Source: Bryobacteraceae bacterium
Lineage (GTDB): Bacteria > Acidobacteriota > Terriglobia > Bryobacterales > Bryobacteraceae
Direction: 5' to 3'
Assembly: GCA_019748195.1 (NCBI GenBank)
Contig: JAIEPW010000078.1
Coordinates: 1-54,163, forward strand
Length of the DNA stretch: 54,163 bases
Numbering within the stretch: position 1 is the first letter of the stretch; every line of letters starts with the position of its first letter. The notes under the pieces were generated by a model, which saw only the letters and a program-made list of their open reading frames with translations, was not told the DNA's origin and did no database searches. Below are positions 38,143-46,917 of the stretch, piece after piece. The position numbers were made by a program, and so were the translations under genes.

Positions 38143-41100
38143 ATGAGATTTCACTTTTCCGCCGCACTGCGCCTGCTATGCGGCGCGATGCTGTTCCTGG
38201 CGCCTGCCTTCGCGCAGGATGCCACGGGCAGAATTGTCGGCAGTATTCAGGACCCGCAGGGAGCCATGATCGCTTCCGCCAAGGTCACGGTCACCAACGC
38301 GTCCACCAACCTGGCGAACACCACGTCCACGTCGCAGGATGGCAGTTTCCAGATCCTGCTGTTGCCGATCGGCTCCTATACGCTGACCGTGGAGGCGCCC
38401 GGCTTTCGCAAGCTGGCGACTCCGGCTTTCCAGTTGGAGATCAACCAGAGCCTTCGCTTCGACCTGAAACTGGAGCTCGGGCAGACCACCGAGACGATTC
38501 AGGTGGAGGCCGCGCCGAGCGGCGTGGAAACCGTGAACGCCACCATCGGCCAATCGGTCACCGAGCATCCGATCCGCAATCTGCCGCTCAACGGCCGCAA
38601 CGTGCTGAACCTGGCGCTGCTGCAGCCTGGCGTAACCGACGCCCGGCCGCTGTCGGGGTCGGCGGGGACGTTCAACGTCGCCGGCAACCGTTCCGACTCG
38701 GTCACCTTCCTGGTGGACGGAGGCATGAACAACAACCTGCTGTCCAACGGCGTGGTTTTCAACCCGAACCCGGACACCATCGCCGAGTTCCGCGTGCTGA
38801 CTTCCAACTTCACCGCCGAGTTCGGACGCAACGGGGGCGGCATCGTCAGCGTGGTGACGAAATCGGGCACCAACCGGCTGCACGGCAGCGCCTTCGATTT
38901 CGTCCGCAACGAAGCGTTCAACGCCAACCGCTTCTTCAACAACGCGCAGGGCCTTCCCAAGGAGCTGTTTAAGCGGCATCAGTTCGGCGCCACCGTTGGC
39001 GGCCCGGTGACTATTCCGAAGGTGGTGAACGGCAGGGACAAGCTGTTCTTTTTCTTCGGCTGGCAGAGCCAGCGCCAGCGCCGCCTGCAGTCCAACCCCG
39101 AAGTGGTGACGTTCACCCCCGCGGAGGTGCGGGGCGACTTCTCGCAGAGCGGCCCGGGCCGCACGCCCGACGCCGGTGTCGCGGCGTTCCTGCGCGCCAA
39201 TCCCTACTATCAGTCCAATCCGGCGCTGGCCGCGCAGGCGATTATCGACTCGGCGCGCTTTTCCACGCCGGCGCGCAACTACATCGCCGCCGGCATGATC
39301 CCGGTGTCCGCCACCGGTTCGGTGGTCCCGCAGGGCGCCGGCAAGATCGACCTGAACGAGTACACCGGCAAGGTGGACTGGAACGCGAGCCAGAAGGACC
39401 GTTTCTCGGTAACCCTGGGCTGGCAGGACAACACCACGTTGAATCCGTTCTCCTTCGCCAACGACGCCGGCCTGTTCCCGCGGGTATCGCTGCTGCCCAA
39501 CCGCTTCGGCAGCATCGCCTACACGCGCACCTTCTCGCCGAACGTGGTGAACGATTTCCGCTTCACCGCGCAGCGCGGCAACACCGATCAGAATAACCCG
39601 GCCATCCAGCGTCCCGGCCCGGCGGAACTCGGCATCGCCGTCAGCCCGGACCGCGTATCGGGTCCCCCCATCCTGGCCTTCAACGGTTTGACGGTCGGCT
39701 TTAACAATAACGGTCCCGCGCAGCTCATCAACAACACGTTCATCTACCAGGACACCCTGTCCTGGACGCGCGGCCGGCACACCTTCCGCATGGGCGGGTT
39801 TCTGGCGGCGTTCCAGAACAACACCCTGTACGACTTCTTTGTGAACGGGATCTTCTTCTTCTCCGGTCCGGCCTCGAACGGCGGCATCGGCTCCGGCAAC
39901 GATCGAGCCGACTTCCTGTTCGGCCTGCCGGACTTCTACCGCCAGTTCCCGTCGGCGCCCTCCAACATCCGTTCGAAGAACGTGTCGGGCTTCTTCCAGG
40001 ATGAGTGGCGCGTCACGCGCAACCTGGTGCTGACGCTGGGCATCCGCTACGAGTACTCGCAGCCGAAGTTCGACCTGCAGGGCCGCAGCTTCTCGACGGT
40101 GCTGGGCCAGCAGTCGCAGGTGTTCACGCGCGCCCCGCGCGGGCTGGTGTTCCCCGGCGATCCGGCCGCGCCCAGGGGCGCGAACTTCGCCGACAAGAAC
40201 GATTGGGCGCCGCGCTTCGGCTTCGCCTACTCCCCCAGCGGCAAGATGTCGGTCCGCGGCGGCTTCGGCGTGTTCCACGACATCCTGAAGGGCGAGGACA
40301 ACCTGCAGTTCAACGGGCAGGCGCCGTTCTTCGCGGTGTCGAACCTGGTGCTGGATCCTCCCGCCCGGATCACCTCCGAGCCTTTGAACTTCCGCAACCC
40401 GTTCGGCGCGGCGGGGCTTCCCAATCCGTTCCCGTCCCGGCCGACGCCCAGCGACATCGACTTCGACGCCGCCGGCTTCCTGCCGGTGGGCGACGGCGGC
40501 GTGTTCTTCGTGAACCCCAACCTCCGCACGCCCTACGTAATGCACTACAACCTGTCGGTGCAGCGCGAGCTGTGGTCCAAGATGGTGGCCGAAGTCGCCT
40601 TCGTGGGCAGCCAGGGCCGCAAGCTCACCGCGCTGCAGGATGCGAATCCCTTTGTGCCGGGCGCCACCCGCCGCCTTTACAATACTCAGCCCGGCGTCCC
40701 CAACAACACCTTCAGCTACCTGGACACCTTCCAGAACGCCGTGACCTCGAACTACAACTCGATGCAGGCGTCCCTCACCCGCCGCATGGCGGACTCGCCC
40801 ATCGGGTCGGCGTTCTTCACGCTGGCCTACACCTGGGGCAAGTCGATCGACAATGCCAGCGGTTTCCGGGAGCGGAACAACGCCGTGCCGGCCTACGAGC
40901 CGGGCCGGTTCCGGGCGGTATCGGACTTTGACGTCACCCACCGGGTCGCTTTCTCCGGCGGCTGGAACCTGCCCTTCGACCGAATGTGGAAGTCGGGTCC
41001 CAAGAATCTGGTGGCCGGCTGGTCGCTGTTCCCGATCGTCACCTGGCGCTCCGGGTTCCCGCTGGATGTGGCCGCCTTCAGCGCGGCGTCGCGCACGCAG

Positions 41101-41550
41101 ACCCGTCCCGGACCCTCGGGTTCGGGCGACCTCCACCTGGTTCGAGCGAATCTGGTGGCCCCCATCGAGTTCTTCGATGTCCCGCGGCAGCGGACCATCA
41201 ATGGACGCACCGGCTGGTATTACTTCAATCCGAACTCGTTCTCCACGGCCGGCCTTTCCGCCAGCAGCACCGCGGCGGCTCTGAATCCCGCCCTGGCCAA
41301 CTGGGGCACGCTGGGGCGCAATTCCTTCCGCGATCCCAACCGCTTCAACTTCGACATGACCGTATCCAAGACGCTGGCCTTCGGCGAGCATATGCGCCTG
41401 GAGCTGCGGGGCGAAGCATTCAATCTGTTCAACAGCCTGCAGTTGACTCCGTCCGGCAATACGACGAACATCAACAACCGGCTGTTCGGGCAGATTTCCT
41501 CCAGCTTCGATCCGCGAATCCTCCAACTCGCGGCTCGTTTTTCGTTCTGA
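38143..41550 (+). CDS. Oar-like TonB-dependent receptor, copy 3
   Basis: An 1135-residue paralogue, the most diverged of the three. Signal peptide 1-24, same beta-sandwich (GRIVGSIQDPQGAMIASAKV), plug (FLVDGGMNNNLLSN, FGRNGGGIVSVVTKSGTN) and barrel ending DPRILQLAARFSF. It differs from copies 1 and 2 in several barrel loops (for example FFSGPASNGGIGSGN and the RTQTRPGPSGSGD region), which would line the outer surface, so a different ligand is plausible. GGGGGG lies five bases before the ATG. No SusD-like lipoprotein or TonB gene is adjacent to any of the three. Confidence 0.93.
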   Translation: MRFHFSAALRLLCGAMLFLAPAFAQDATGRIVGSIQDPQGAMIASAKVTVTNASTNLANTTSTSQDGSFQILLLPIGSYTLTVEAPGFRKLATPAFQLEINQSLRFDLKLELGQTTETIQVEAAPSGVETVNATIGQSVTEHPIRNLPLNGRNVLNLALLQPGVTDARPLSGSAGTFNVAGNRSDSVTFLVDGGMNNNLLSNGVVFNPNPDTIAEFRVLTSNFTAEFGRNGGGIVSVVTKSGTNRLHGSAFDFVRNEAFNANRFFNNAQGLPKELFKRHQFGATVGGPVTIPKVVNGRDKLFFFFGWQSQRQRRLQSNPEVVTFTPAEVRGDFSQSGPGRTPDAGVAAFLRANPYYQSNPALAAQAIIDSARFSTPARNYIAAGMIPVSATGSVVPQGAGKIDLNEYTGKVDWNASQKDRFSVTLGWQDNTTLNPFSFANDAGLFPRVSLLPNRFGSIAYTRTFSPNVVNDFRFTAQRGNTDQNNPAIQRPGPAELGIAVSPDRVSGPPILAFNGLTVGFNNNGPAQLINNTFIYQDTLSWTRGRHTFRMGGFLAAFQNNTLYDFFVNGIFFFSGPASNGGIGSGNDRADFLFGLPDFYRQFPSAPSNIRSKNVSGFFQDEWRVTRNLVLTLGIRYEYSQPKFDLQGRSFSTVLGQQSQVFTRAPRGLVFPGDPAAPRGANFADKNDWAPRFGFAYSPSGKMSVRGGFGVFHDILKGEDNLQFNGQAPFFAVSNLVLDPPARITSEPLNFRNPFGAAGLPNPFPSRPTPSDIDFDAAGFLPVGDGGVFFVNPNLRTPYVMHYNLSVQRELWSKMVAEVAFVGSQGRKLTALQDANPFVPGATRRLYNTQPGVPNNTFSYLDTFQNAVTSNYNSMQASLTRRMADSPIGSAFFTLAYTWGKSIDNASGFRERNNAVPAYEPGRFRAVSDFDVTHRVAFSGGWNLPFDRMWKSGPKNLVAGWSLFPIVTWRSGFPLDVAAFSAASRTQTRPGPSGSGDLHLVRANLVAPIEFFDVPRQRTINGRTGWYYFNPNSFSTAGLSASSTAAALNPALANWGTLGRNSFRDPNRFNFDMTVSKTLAFGEHMRLELRGEAFNLFNSLQLTPSGNTTNINNRLFGQISSSFDPRILQLAARFSF

Positions 41551-41571
41551 CCCTTCCTCGGAGCGAGACGG

Positions 41572-41605
41572 AAAAGGGCGGGATCCCTGTTCCCGCCCTT
41601 TTTTG
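41572..41605 (+). terminator. Rho-independent terminator after receptor copy 3
   Basis: 12-bp stem AAAAGGGCGGGA/TCCCGCCCTTTT with a 7-base loop, followed by TTGCGTTT. The third member of the GGGCGGG terminator set in this cluster. Confidence 0.92.
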
Positions 41606-41625
41606 CGTTTACACTGGTAGCTTGC

Positions 41626-42339
41626 ATGTCGTCCCCCGTACGCGTCGAGCTGGACACCCAGCGTAAGATTCGCTCCCGCAACAAGCTCTACTATCGCGTC
41701 AACCATTGGCCTATTTGGATCGGAGTGTACTTCCTGGTGCCCGGGCCCCTGATCTTCGACCTGTTCCACCAGGGGTTCGACTGGCGCATCGGGGCGTGGC
41801 TGGGCGTGGTCCTGCTGGGGACCGGGATCGCCGGGTTGTACGCCCAGCTTCCCGGATGCGAAGCAAGACCCTACATCATCCGCTTCACGGAAGACAAGCC
41901 GAATCCGCTTTACCGCCGCATCTGCTACACCTTCGCCTGGGGCGCGGTGCTGTCGTTCGCGCTGCTGAACCTGGCCGCGCTGGCCGCCGCCGCCATCACC
42001 GGCAAGTGGTACTTCCAGCAGATCTACCGCTACGGGTACTTTCCGCTGGCGGGAACGGTATGGCTGCTCGGGTTTCTCAAGATCCTGCCGCGCGTGCGGG
42101 CCTCAACCGCGGGAGAAGGGCATGAACGCCGCTACTTCTATGGATCGGTGTGGGCGGTTTGCGCGGCGCAACCCGTCGGGCTGGTGCTGTGGAAGGTGCT
42201 CCCGCAGAATCCGCTCACCAATTGGATCAAGCTGATCGCCTTCGTGGGCGTGCTCGCCTTCATGGGCTATCTGGCCTATCGCGGGCTGCTGCCGCGGACG
42301 CAGGTGATCAAGCCCGGCGAGCTCGCTGTCTCCGATTAG
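41626..42339 (+). CDS. Membrane protein of unknown function
   Basis: A 237-residue protein with about six hydrophobic segments: WPIWIGVYFLVPGPLIFDLF, GAWLGVVLLGTGIAGLYA, an amphipathic cytoplasmic stretch, AWGAVLSFALLNLAALAAAAI, YFPLAGTVWLLGFLKIL, GSVWAVCAAQPVGLVLW and LIAFVGVLAFMGYLAYRGLL. No family was recognised. It begins 21 bases after the terminator of receptor copy 3, so probably has its own promoter in the short gap or is reached by read-through. Confidence 0.7.
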   Translation: MSSPVRVELDTQRKIRSRNKLYYRVNHWPIWIGVYFLVPGPLIFDLFHQGFDWRIGAWLGVVLLGTGIAGLYAQLPGCEARPYIIRFTEDKPNPLYRRICYTFAWGAVLSFALLNLAALAAAAITGKWYFQQIYRYGYFPLAGTVWLLGFLKILPRVRASTAGEGHERRYFYGSVWAVCAAQPVGLVLWKVLPQNPLTNWIKLIAFVGVLAFMGYLAYRGLLPRTQVIKPGELAVSD

Positions 42340-42436
42340 CAACCCACTTGTCATGGATTGTTCAGAATGGCCTGCTAGGCTATTCGGAATCATCGCGGCC
42401 GTCCCCGGATGCGGGCCGGTCCTTCAAGGAGACAAA

Positions 42437-43978
42437 TTGTTGAGACTGGCTGGCTTGCTTGGCTGTATCTTCATGGCGCTTTACGCCCAGGATCCGACGC
42501 TGACCCCGCTGGGGACGTTCCGCACCGGGATCTACAATCAGGGCGCCGCGGAGATCGTGGCCCACGATCCGCAAACGCAGCGGCTGTACGTGGTGAACGG
42601 CGCCGACCGGACCATCGACATCCTGGACGCGCGAAATCCGCGCGAGCCGGCTCGTATTTCGCAGGTGCGCATTCCGGCGGAATGGGGCGTCGCGGCCAAC
42701 AGCGTCGCGGTAAAGAACGGCATCGTCGCGGCTGCCGTGGAGGCAACGCCCAAGACGGATGCGGGGTCGGTGATCTTCCTCAATGCCGACGGCGTGTTCC
42801 AGAAGGGAGTGAAGGTGGGCGCTTTGCCGGACATGATCACGTTCACCCCGGACGGACGCCGCGTGCTCACCGCTAATGAAGGCGAGCCGAGCGACGACTA
42901 CGCGATCGACCCCGAGGGCACGGTCAGCATCATCGATATTTCCGGCGGAATCGCGAATCTGACGCAGGCCAACGTCCGCACCGCCAACTTCCAGTCCTTC
43001 ACCACGCAGAACCTTCCCGCCGGGGTGCGGGTGTTCGGCCCGCGGGCGACGCCGGCGCAGGATTTCGAGCCGGAGTACATCGCGGTGTCGCCGGATTCGC
43101 GGACGGCCTGGGTGACGCTGCAGGAGAACAACGCCATCGCGGTGATCGATATCGAGAATGCCCGCGTAACGCGCGTCGCGCCGCTGGGCCTGAAGGAGCA
43201 CTGGCGGCAGGAGAACACGATGGATGCCAGCGACCGCGACGGCCGCGTCGCCCTGCGCACCTGGACCGTGTGGGGCATGTACCAGCCGGACGCCATCGCC
43301 ACCTACGTGGACCCGCGGGGGCAGGTTTTTCTGCTGACCGCCAACGAGGGCGATGCTCGCGACTATCCGGGCTACTCGGAGGTCCGGCGGGTGGCCGCCG
43401 TCAGGCTCGATCCCGCTCTGTATCCCAACCCGGCGGAACTGCAGCAGGCCTCCGAGCTCGGCCGGCTGAACGTGACCACGGCGACGGGCGACACAGACGG
43501 CGACGGCGACATCGATTTCCTGCACGTCTTCGGCGCGCGGTCCTTCTCGGTCTGGAACGCCAACCTGGATCTGGTATTCGACAGCGCCAATCACTTCGAG
43601 ATCATCAACGACGTGAACATCCGGCCCGCCTTCAACGTGTCGAACAGCAATAACACGTTCGACGACCGCAGCGACGACAAGGGGCCGGAACCCGAGGGGG
43701 TCGCCATCGGCCCGGTGCGCGGCGTTCCGTACGCCTTCATCAGCAACGAGCGCAGCAGCAATATCCTGATCTACGACCTGGTGGATCCCACCAATCCGCG
43801 CTACATCGGCCAGTGGTGGAACCGCAATCCGTTCGCGCCCACCAATACGGCGGCCGCGGGCGACCTGGGGCCGGAAGGCATCCTCTTCATCCCCGAGGCG
43901 GATTCGCCCAACGGGCGGCCGATGCTGGTGGTGGCCAACGAGATCAGCGGCACCGTCACCCTGTGGCAGATCAACTAG
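42437..43978 (+). CDS. Exported choice-of-anchor I type beta-propeller protein
   Basis: About 513 residues. The start is taken at TTG 42437, because AAGGAGA lies six bases upstream and it opens a signal peptide (LLRLAGLLGCIFMALYAQ); an ATG at 42353 gives an unlikely lead. The propeller matches the choice-of-anchor I family: RLYVVNGADRTIDILDARNP, LPDMITFTPDGRRVLTANEGEPSDDY, KEHWRQENTMDASDRDG and DKGPEPEGVAIGPVRGVPYAF. Related proteins are surface or periplasmic and sometimes linked to phosphatase-like domains; none is present here. No C-terminal sorting tail was seen. Confidence 0.83.
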   Translation: MLRLAGLLGCIFMALYAQDPTLTPLGTFRTGIYNQGAAEIVAHDPQTQRLYVVNGADRTIDILDARNPREPARISQVRIPAEWGVAANSVAVKNGIVAAAVEATPKTDAGSVIFLNADGVFQKGVKVGALPDMITFTPDGRRVLTANEGEPSDDYAIDPEGTVSIIDISGGIANLTQANVRTANFQSFTTQNLPAGVRVFGPRATPAQDFEPEYIAVSPDSRTAWVTLQENNAIAVIDIENARVTRVAPLGLKEHWRQENTMDASDRDGRVALRTWTVWGMYQPDAIATYVDPRGQVFLLTANEGDARDYPGYSEVRRVAAVRLDPALYPNPAELQQASELGRLNVTTATGDTDGDGDIDFLHVFGARSFSVWNANLDLVFDSANHFEIINDVNIRPAFNVSNSNNTFDDRSDDKGPEPEGVAIGPVRGVPYAFISNERSSNILIYDLVDPTNPRYIGQWWNRNPFAPTNTAAAGDLGPEGILFIPEADSPNGRPMLVVANEISGTVTLWQIN

Positions 43979-44022
43979 GTTGACATCAAGGACCCGCGCG
44001 AGGATGATGGGTCATCGCGTTC

Positions 44023-44568
44023 ATGCGGTCTCAACCTCGCAAGCTGGCCTATCAGACGCTGCTCGATTACGCTCTGAAACTGCTGACGGGGCGCGCGCTC
44101 TCGATCGGCGAATTGCGGGAGAAGCTGCGCCGGCGGGCTGCGGAAGCGGGCGATGTCGACACCGTGCTCGCCAAGCTGAAGGAAGCGGGCTATCTCAGCG
44201 ACGAGCGCTTCGCCGAGTCCTTTGCCTCCGCGCGGCTGGAGAACCAGGGCTTCGGGAAGATGCGGGTGCTGCGCGATCTGCGGGCTCGCCGGGTGGCCCC
44301 CGGACTGGCGGAGGAGACCGTCAAGCAGGTCTTTGAAGGCTCCGATGAAACCGCGCTCATCGAGACCTTTCTGGCGCGCAAGTATCGCGGCAAGGACCTC
44401 GCGGGGCTGCTGAAGGACGAGCGGCAACTGATGTCCGCGTTCCGCAAGCTGCGCATGGCCGGCTTCGGCGCCGGCAATGCCATCCGCGTGCTGAAGCGCT
44501 ACGCGGCGCAAGCCGAGCAGATCGAGGAACTCGAAGAGGCGGATGCGCCGGAAAAGGAAGCCGAGTGA
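44023..44568 (+). CDS. recX: Regulatory protein RecX
   Basis: A 181-residue RecX, which binds RecA filaments and limits recombination and SOS. Three helical RecX repeats are seen: DYALKLLTGRALSIGELREKLRRR, VLAKLKEAGYLSDERFAESF and AFRKLRMAGFGAGNAIRVLKR. recA is not adjacent. The start follows GAGGATG some 17 bases upstream; a slightly different start is possible. It ends in an acidic tail (EELEEADAPEKEAE). Confidence 0.87.
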   Translation: MRSQPRKLAYQTLLDYALKLLTGRALSIGELREKLRRRAAEAGDVDTVLAKLKEAGYLSDERFAESFASARLENQGFGKMRVLRDLRARRVAPGLAEETVKQVFEGSDETALIETFLARKYRGKDLAGLLKDERQLMSAFRKLRMAGFGAGNAIRVLKRYAAQAEQIEELEEADAPEKEAE

Positions 44569-44573
44569 ACCGA

Positions 44574-44594
44574 ATCCCCCGGTCACGGGGGGAT
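44574..44594 (+). terminator. Possible terminator after recX
   Basis: Inverted repeat ATCCCCC/GGGGGAT with a short loop, six bases after the recX stop. No T-run follows, so it may only stabilise the transcript end. Confidence 0.3.
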
Positions 44595-44729
44595 CGCGCC
44601 TCAATTTGCCCTGATTTTAGTTACTTAGCCGCGGGATGCCGGCGCAGGCCGGGAATCGCGTGCGACAAGGAAGCCGAAGCGCGACGGGCTGGCCAGCCTG
44701 CTTCTTAAGCCGGGATCGATCCCGCAACG

Positions 44730-44776
44730 AAAAAAACATGGCCGCCTGACCTCCCGGAAGCGGGAGGCCGGCGGCC
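44730..44776 (-). terminator. Terminator of the M16-TPM-NTase-lemA operon
   Basis: On the minus strand a two-part stem, GGCCGCC/GGCGGCC outside and CCTCCCG/CGGGAGG inside with a 4-base loop, is followed after ATG by seven T. It lies 60 bases after the lemA stop. Strong terminator geometry on this strand only. Confidence 0.8.
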
Positions 44777-44837
44777 TTCTGCATCGCGATTTCGCGGACC
44801 CGCCTCAGGCACACGTGTGCCTGCCCGCCCGCCGGAC

Positions 44838-45404
44838 CTAGAACTTCACCTTCGGGGTCTCGCGCGCCGCGCCTTCGGCGCGGAAATAGGCGTCGTTGCG
44901 CGCGAAGCCGAACAGCGAGGCGGCGATGTTCTTGGGGAACAGGTCGATGTTGGTGTTGTAGCGCTGCACCGCCTCGTTGTACTTGCGCCGTTCCTGGGCG
45001 ATCCGGTTCTCGGTCCCCGCCAGCTCGTCCTGCAAGCGCAGGAAGTTCTCGTTGGACTTGAGCTGAGGGTAATTCTCCACAACCACCAGCAGCCTGCTCA
45101 ACGCCGAATCCAACTGGTTGTTGGCGGCGATCCGTTCCTGCGGCGTCCGCCCGGACACCAGCGCGGAACGGGCGTCGGCCACCGCCTGGATCACCGCCTT
45201 TTCCTGCGCCGCGAATCCCTTCACGGTTTCCACCAGGTTGGGGATCAGATCCGCGCGCCGCTGCAGCGCGACATCCACCTGCGACCAGGCGCCGTTGATC
45301 GCCTCGCGGTCCGTTACCAGCTCGTTGCGCGCGCCGATCAGCGGACCGCCCACCAGCAGCGCCAGCAGCACCAGCGCACCCACCACGATCAATATTGTTT
45401 TCAT
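44838..45404 (-). CDS. lemA: LemA-family membrane protein
   Basis: A 188-residue protein with one N-terminal transmembrane helix (MKTILIVVGALVLLALLVGG) and a long helical domain: ARNELVTDREAINGAWSQVD, QRRADLIPNLVETVKGFA, VVVENYPQLKSNENFLRLQ and AGTENRIAQERRKYNEAV, all LemA hallmarks. LemA proteins are inner-membrane helical proteins often encoded with a TPM-domain protein; function unsettled. ATG at 45404 has AGAGAG upstream. It is the last gene of a tight minus-strand operon (19 bases after the NTase-like gene). Confidence 0.95.
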   Translation of the reverse strand: MKTILIVVGALVLLALLVGGPLIGARNELVTDREAINGAWSQVDVALQRRADLIPNLVETVKGFAAQEKAVIQAVADARSALVSGRTPQERIAANNQLDSALSRLLVVVENYPQLKSNENFLRLQDELAGTENRIAQERRKYNEAVQRYNTNIDLFPKNIAASLFGFARNDAYFRAEGAARETPKVKF

Positions 45405-45423
45405 CGATTGGCTCTCTCTCTGC

Positions 45424-46131
45424 CTAGCTCTTCCAGTTGTCCACAAAATCTACCATAGCCCGAACTTGCGCCAGATACTCGGGAAACAGCTTGCTCGGCT
45501 CCACGGTTTCCGGGGTGATCGCGCCTTCGCGAATATCCAGCAGCGTGTCGAAGGGAGCGGGCTGGATGATTCCCGCCGCCGCGAGATCCCGGACCACTTC
45601 GCGCTTGCGCCAGTGCGCCTGCCGCCCGCTCAGCAGCAGCACGTGCCGGCCCAGCACGCAGAAGGTGGCCACCGAATCCAGGCACAGGTCCAGCAGCTCC
45701 GCCTCGCGCGACAGGATCGCCGCCGCGCGCTGGCGCAGCCGCAGCAGCTTGGCGCGCAGCTCGTGTTCCACCTCGGCGCGATAGTACACGCCGTCCACCT
45801 CGATGCCTTCCACGACATCCACTCCGTACAGCACGCGGCGCCGTTCCTTCATGTCGCGGAACTCCACCGCGAACGCGTCCGCCGACTTGGTCACCTCGCG
45901 TTCGGTCATCAGCAGCGGCCAGGGGTTGCCCTGCTCCCGCCACCAGCGGAACACGATCTCCGCCTCGGCCAGTTCCGCCACGCCGATTTCCTTCAGCACG
46001 CAGAGGATGTTCAGATCCGAGTACTTGCCGTCGTAATCCTCGGCGGCGGCCGATCCGTAGAGAATCACGGAGACGAGGGTTCCCGGGTAGTGCCGTTCCA
46101 GCTTGCCGGTGAGTTGCCTGAGTAAGTCCAT
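45424..46131 (-). CDS. Nucleotidyltransferase-fold protein with helical C-terminal domain
   Basis: A 235-residue protein. The N-terminus has the NTase motif VILYGSAAAEDYDGKYSDLN, where the minimal-NTase pattern GSxAx(n)SDxD is present except that the last Asp is Asn, so metal-dependent transfer may be lost or altered. Residues about 105-235 are helical (LRAKLLRLRQRAAAILSREA, LDLCLDSVATFCVLGRHVLLL), similar in outline to HEPN-type domains, giving an NTase-HEPN-like arrangement in one chain. It starts 9 bases after the TPM gene stop and ends 19 bases before lemA. Role unknown. Confidence 0.75.
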   Translation of the reverse strand: MDLLRQLTGKLERHYPGTLVSVILYGSAAAEDYDGKYSDLNILCVLKEIGVAELAEAEIVFRWWREQGNPWPLLMTEREVTKSADAFAVEFRDMKERRRVLYGVDVVEGIEVDGVYYRAEVEHELRAKLLRLRQRAAAILSREAELLDLCLDSVATFCVLGRHVLLLSGRQAHWRKREVVRDLAAAGIIQPAPFDTLLDIREGAITPETVEPSKLFPEYLAQVRAMVDFVDNWKS

Positions 46132-46140
46132 CGGTCGCTC

Positions 46141-46896
46141 CTACCAGTCAGAACTTGCGCCGCCGCCGCCCGACGCGCCGCCGCCGAAGCCTCCGAAACC
46201 ACCGCCGGAGGAACCGCCGAATCCGCCGCCGCCCCAGCCTCCCCCGCCCCATCCGGGACCGGGCAGGATCAGCGGGAACGGAAGCCCGGCGCGCCGCCGG
46301 AAACCGCGCCCGCCGCCGCCGCCGCCGCGGAACAGGAACAGCAGCGCGATGATCCCGAAAACGATCAGCGGCAAAGGGAGAGACGTCTGCCGCGGAGGCC
46401 GTGTTCCCCGCCCCTCCTCCACTTCGCCCGGACGCTGCGCCAGGACGCGTTCGGAGATCTGCTGCGCGGCCGAGTACGCCGCCGCTCCATAATCGCCGGC
46501 GCGCAGCGCGGGACGCAGGCTGCGCAGGATGGCCCCGGTAGCCCCATCCGTCAGGATCGCCTCCAGCCCGTAGCCGTTCTCAATGCGGCTGCGGCGATCC
46601 TCAATCGCGAACAGGACCAGCGCGCCTTCGTCCTTGCCCTTCTTCCCGATTCCCCACTGGTTGTACAGCTTGTTGGCGACATCCTCGATCGCGTCGCCTT
46701 CGAGCGAACGGATGGTCACCACCGCAACCTGGGCTCCCGAGGTCCGCTCCAGCTTCGCGAGCGATTCTTCGATGCGCGGCTTCCAGCGGGCGTCCACCAC
46801 GTTGGCGAAGTCGCTGACATAACCCTGCGGCTTAAGCTTGGTGACGTCGACAGCCAGCAGCGGAAGGGCTGCCGCGATGAGCAATGCCTGCCGCAT
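46141..46896 (-). CDS. TPM-domain membrane protein (YgcG-like)
   Basis: A 251-residue protein: signal peptide (MRQALLIAAALPLLAV), a TPM domain at about 25-155 (GYVSDFANVVDARWKPRIEE, ALVLFAIEDRRSRIENGYGLE, LTDGATGAILRSL), a transmembrane helix (LPLPLIVFGIIALLFLF) and a glycine-rich tail ending GGGGASSDW. TPM proteins are envelope proteins often next to lemA, as here with one gene in between. The poly-Gly tail is typical of the family. Confidence 0.92.
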   Translation of the reverse strand: MRQALLIAAALPLLAVDVTKLKPQGYVSDFANVVDARWKPRIEESLAKLERTSGAQVAVVTIRSLEGDAIEDVANKLYNQWGIGKKGKDEGALVLFAIEDRRSRIENGYGLEAILTDGATGAILRSLRPALRAGDYGAAAYSAAQQISERVLAQRPGEVEEGRGTRPPRQTSLPLPLIVFGIIALLFLFRGGGGGGRGFRRRAGLPFPLILPGPGWGGGGWGGGGFGGSSGGGFGGFGGGASGGGGASSDW

Positions 46897-46917
46897 GGTC
46901 CGCTTTGATGGTAGCAG

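Noticed and set aside
30915-41769. Very long open frames on the minus strand opposite the three receptor genes (900 to nearly 1,200 codons).
   Set aside because: They mirror the receptor genes codon for codon, are Arg/Val/Glu/His-rich, lack family resemblance, and arise from high-GC third positions.
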